A stretch of 64,000 bases of DNA from Rickettsia typhi (GTDB lineage Bacteria; Pseudomonadota; Alphaproteobacteria; Rickettsiales; Rickettsiaceae), in NCBI GenBank assembly GCA_945865485.1, contig CAMBEC010000002.1, positions 2,501-66,500 on the forward strand. Reading direction: 5' to 3'. Within the stretch, counting starts at the first letter, position 1, and every line of letters starts with the position of its first letter. A program made the position numbers and the translations under genes. Under the pieces are notes generated by a model. It was not told the DNA's origin, searched no databases, and saw only the letters and a program-made list of their open reading frames with translations. Of this stretch, positions 63,601-64,000 are shown piece by piece.

Positions 63601-63618
63601 GTACATCAACAACAATGA
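57685..63618 (+). CDS. bacterial alpha-2-macroglobulin
   Basis: A ~1,977-residue envelope protein of the YfhM type that traps proteases attacking the cell. A signal peptide (MRIFILIILFFLSTATAIGA) is followed by many MG beta-sandwich domains. The thioester motif CWEQ has Cys1466 (DYPYTCWEQILTRGVMASHY), as in thioester-bearing family members. A bait region probably lies near 1080-1200, with VVVIDESVFDLVAGG shortly before it. There is no lipobox Cys at the signal cut, in contrast to E. coli YfhM, which is a lipoprotein. The ATG at 57685 is preferred over an in-frame TTG at 57676 because the signal peptide then starts normally. It overlaps the next gene (ATGA), a PBP1C gene, the classical pairing. 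Confidence 0.93.
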   Translation: MRIFILIILFFLSTATAIGAFDSAELAKNKELRILRVTPEGEADVQAGRQIVIQFNRQVVPIGRMERDNSEIPVVIEPSLQCQWRWLNTSALSCNLDEKNALREATSYKITINPGIKAEDGSTITEAFTHQFTTQRPDIVYAWFRKWLSPSVPVLRLTFNQSVTKASVQSSLFIVAAQGSKDKNFTLKVEPDPDDREPPSYLPIPGTKTLTTIDQTSPQKSDEDLRMIGEDEARRVWLVTSEQELPLDSSISLKVLPGLVSALGNEKGTGNREILRFQTFPEFSFLGIKCYTNEDDSNSILITPGKAEPQKLCNPMRGAAMVFSTPVLRSQIKNNILFNPPLDVNASSPDVWANSEDYSSLWQEHQKDRTYEIWLPVGLKAITDYNLKTQTIDENKGIGKTALQDEFGRSLQKPIDISFKTNHRKPNFEIIHNNAVIEAKIESEVPLYVNNLNKITFNYRKLSPNGAEAGLSSTQEIPNVQDVQFAIPFKIRQMLAGKSGAVYGQLSTEPLVTKSPDSHRLFAQVTPYQLHVKLGHFNSTVWVTDLATGQPVDDAKVSIYKDKLTELSAGKELLSEAVTSSDGIAILAGMEKLDPMLDLYSSWRDEDDKLFVRVDKDGEMALMPISYNFIIDSYRSVGESVYYNTKKLYGHIITWGTTAQGIYRTGDTMQYKLYVRNQDNKTLTTAPKNGYNLEIIDPVGNKVHEIKELSLNEFGSYSGEFTVPKQASVGWYQFRLTADFANKKSTNEQEAEKLTWYPIRVLVSDFTPSPFKVTNQINGDLFNSQADVEVSTQAKLHSGGAYTDANVRITAMLESKVFTSKDPIAKDFIFGSYVGEYYQNQVFQKIDRIDNKGENSILFKLPKQNIYYGRLMFESSVQDDRGKYVSSQAYADYAGVDRFVGLKTKDWIFETRKPANIDYLVTNELGKPVLGTKVAITIEKQETKAAKVKSAGNSYLTEFTNHWVPKGSCTGDSQNVSNICEFNPKEPGYYRAIASIKDTKGTDHSTNIYMYVVGDGHVLWNEPNDYSLEIIPEKSTYKVGDKARYLIKNPYPNAQALITIERYGVIDHFVQTLEGSTPVIEFEIKPDYIPGFYLSVVVFSPRVDQPIEGQLDLGKPSFRIGYLTVPIKDPYKEILVTAKTDHQVYKPRDRVKLTLHAEPKFKDKKEPIEIAVVVIDESVFDLVAGGKSYFDPYEGFYNLDGLDLRNYSLLTRLVGRQKFEKKGANPGGDGGSDLAMRNLFKFVSYWNPSIKTDAMGNAKVDFEVPDNLTGWRVLALAVTPSDRMGLGDINFKVNKPTEVRPVMPNQVTDGDSFEAGFSVMNRTDKKRDIVVNIKASGSLYDKKLPATLNKKITLEPYKRTTVWMPIQTKLVDTTKEGELGKITFQVTAKDSRDGDKLEHILVINKRRSLEISTNYGTTNQDKAEESIKFPKEIQTDIGSVSIVTSPSVIGNIDGAFKYLRDYPYTCWEQILTRGVMASHYINLRTYMPTDFEWKDAKQLPEETLKMAANFQAPNGGMAYFIPKDQYVDPYLTAYTAIAFNWMKKSGYTVPEEIINKLHGYLDNFLKHDTYPDFYDKGMASTVRAVALAALAQNDKISLADLERYRPHVAQMSLFGKTYFLQAAMHVKGGENFVTEISKLILSNASQSGGKFTFNEQLDDSYSRILSSPLRENCAILSTFIELGEQKEGKELVEDIPYKLVRMITEARGNKTHWENTQENLFCLNGLVDYARVYENIKPDMNVTVALDNKKFGETKFADAKETPVTFIKKIESTDPGRDVKATIIRKGDGRLYYTTRVSFAPLKEQDSYTNSGIEIKREYSVERQGKWELLKSPSELKQSELVRVDIFLSLPTARNFVVVNDPIPGGLEPVNRDLATTSIVDADKGNFTAASGSWWFKYSDWISYNVSRWSFYHKELRHDSARFYSDYLPAGNYHLSYTTQAIAPGNFVIMPVHAEEMYDPDIYGKGITEQIKVHQQQ

Positions 63619-64000
63619 TACATACACCATATACTGGTAAATTTTTCAAATGGTCTTGTCTGTCCTTGATCCTTGGTTTAGTTATCTTTATTGGCAAAAC
63701 TATTTCAGACTTTACCTCACCATACATGGAGTTTCACGCTGTCCGCTCCGATGCTAGTAATTTACAAATTTTGGACCGTAATAATAAACCACTTACTTTT
63801 TCATATCAAACTCGCTGGAATACACACGATAATATAGCCCTACATGAAATACCAGAATCATTCCAACAAGCTTTTATATTAGCGGAGGATAAACGTTTTT
63901 TTGAACATCATGGTGTTGATTGGCAAGCAAGGGCTAGAGCTTTATCGGAACGTATTTGGTCTAGTAACAGGTCCCGCGGGGCAAGCACAATTACCGAACA
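63615..64000 (+). CDS. pbpC: penicillin-binding protein 1C, N-terminal part (cut by window edge)
   Basis: The ATG at 63615 overlaps the alpha-2-macroglobulin stop (ATGA), and the frame stays open to the end of the window (128 codons). Residues ~12-30 are a membrane anchor (WSCLSLILGLVIFIGKTI). LQILDRNNKPL and IPESFQQAFILAEDKRFFEH, then HHGVDWQARARAL and RSRGASTITE, are the start of a glycosyltransferase 51 domain, with catalytic Glu in AEDKRFF. PBP1C polymerises glycan strands, and PBP1C and A2M are thought to act together in wall repair after damage. The transpeptidase half lies outside. Confidence 0.93.
   Translation, partial: MIHTPYTGKFFKWSCLSLILGLVIFIGKTISDFTSPYMEFHAVRSDASNLQILDRNNKPLTFSYQTRWNTHDNIALHEIPESFQQAFILAEDKRFFEHHGVDWQARARALSERIWSSNRSRGASTITE

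Overview
The window looks like a chromosomal segment of an obligate intracellular alphaproteobacterium of the Rickettsiales, most likely Rickettsiaceae (Rickettsia, Orientia or Candidatus Megaira type). The evidence is a strongly AT-rich sequence, an ATP/ADP translocase (Tlc), a ChpT phosphotransferase, an isocitrate dehydrogenase of the ~480-residue rickettsial type, a metal-site-defective deformylase-like protein, PccA/PccB, a GlpT-type transporter, two small orphan proteins that resemble Rickettsia-specific families, and many dispersed palindromic elements between genes. A free-standing transketolase argues for a lineage less reduced than classical pathogenic Rickettsia. The genus is inferred from gene content, not from a database match.

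Layout. 1-11.1 kb: a truncated DUF1189-like membrane protein, transketolase, an SDR-DoxX/DUF2269 pair, fabD, a lytic transglycosylase overlapping bcp, a GlpT-like transporter, and a small run of PAP2 phosphatase, TfoX-N protein and a DGYDx-repeat protein. 11.1-11.9 kb: a decayed proline-biosynthesis relic (proC split by a palindromic element, then a proA tail) and initiator tRNA-Met. 12.1-19.2 kb: a three-gene minus-strand accessory operon, with two tandem paralogous pentapeptide-repeat proteins (one with a glycine-zipper membrane domain) and a kinase-fold protein. It is the best candidate here for an undescribed host-interaction module. 19.6-31.3 kb: a small orphan, two MsbA-like ABC exporters, icd, a DUF218-like orphan, the degenerate deformylase, tlc, a methyltransferase and a secreted beta-rich protein. 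31.5-42.6 kb: central metabolism, with fumC, chpT, lpdA, pdhC, pdhB, pdhA in one run, then pccA and pccB. 42.8-47.1 kb: a surface-sugar cluster (3,4-ketoisomerase, aminotransferase, GT61, GNAT, GT2). 47.3-57.2 kb: UvrD/PcrA helicase, APC permease, ompH-bamA, and nusB-rlmE-PagL-like-lipase-like. 57.7-64 kb: alpha-2-macroglobulin overlapping a truncated PBP1C gene.

How it works together. The core genes fit a parasite that imports ATP and phosphorylated metabolites (Tlc, GlpT-like, APC), oxidises pyruvate and TCA intermediates (PDH, FumC, Icd), feeds propionyl-CoA into the TCA cycle (Pcc), and maintains a Gram-negative envelope (BamA/OmpH, Slt, A2M/PBP1C, amino-sugar decoration, possible lipid A deacylation). 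The accessory genes (pentapeptide proteins, kinase-like protein, GHSIGG lipase-like protein, DGYDx protein) have the look of host-directed factors. No secretion genes lie in the window to support that, so it remains inference.

Dispersed elements. One ~250-bp family with ends AACCTGAACTATGGATAA / TTATCCATAGTTCAGGTT has full-length copies near 11.2, 22.0 and 51.1 kb, a shortened one near 57.4 kb and a partial one near 42.7 kb. Unrelated hairpins lie at 47.2 and 49.7 kb, and shorter TCATCCTGAAC-type palindromes near 19.4, 31.4 and 36.2 kb. No CRISPR array, rRNA or complete transposase gene was seen.
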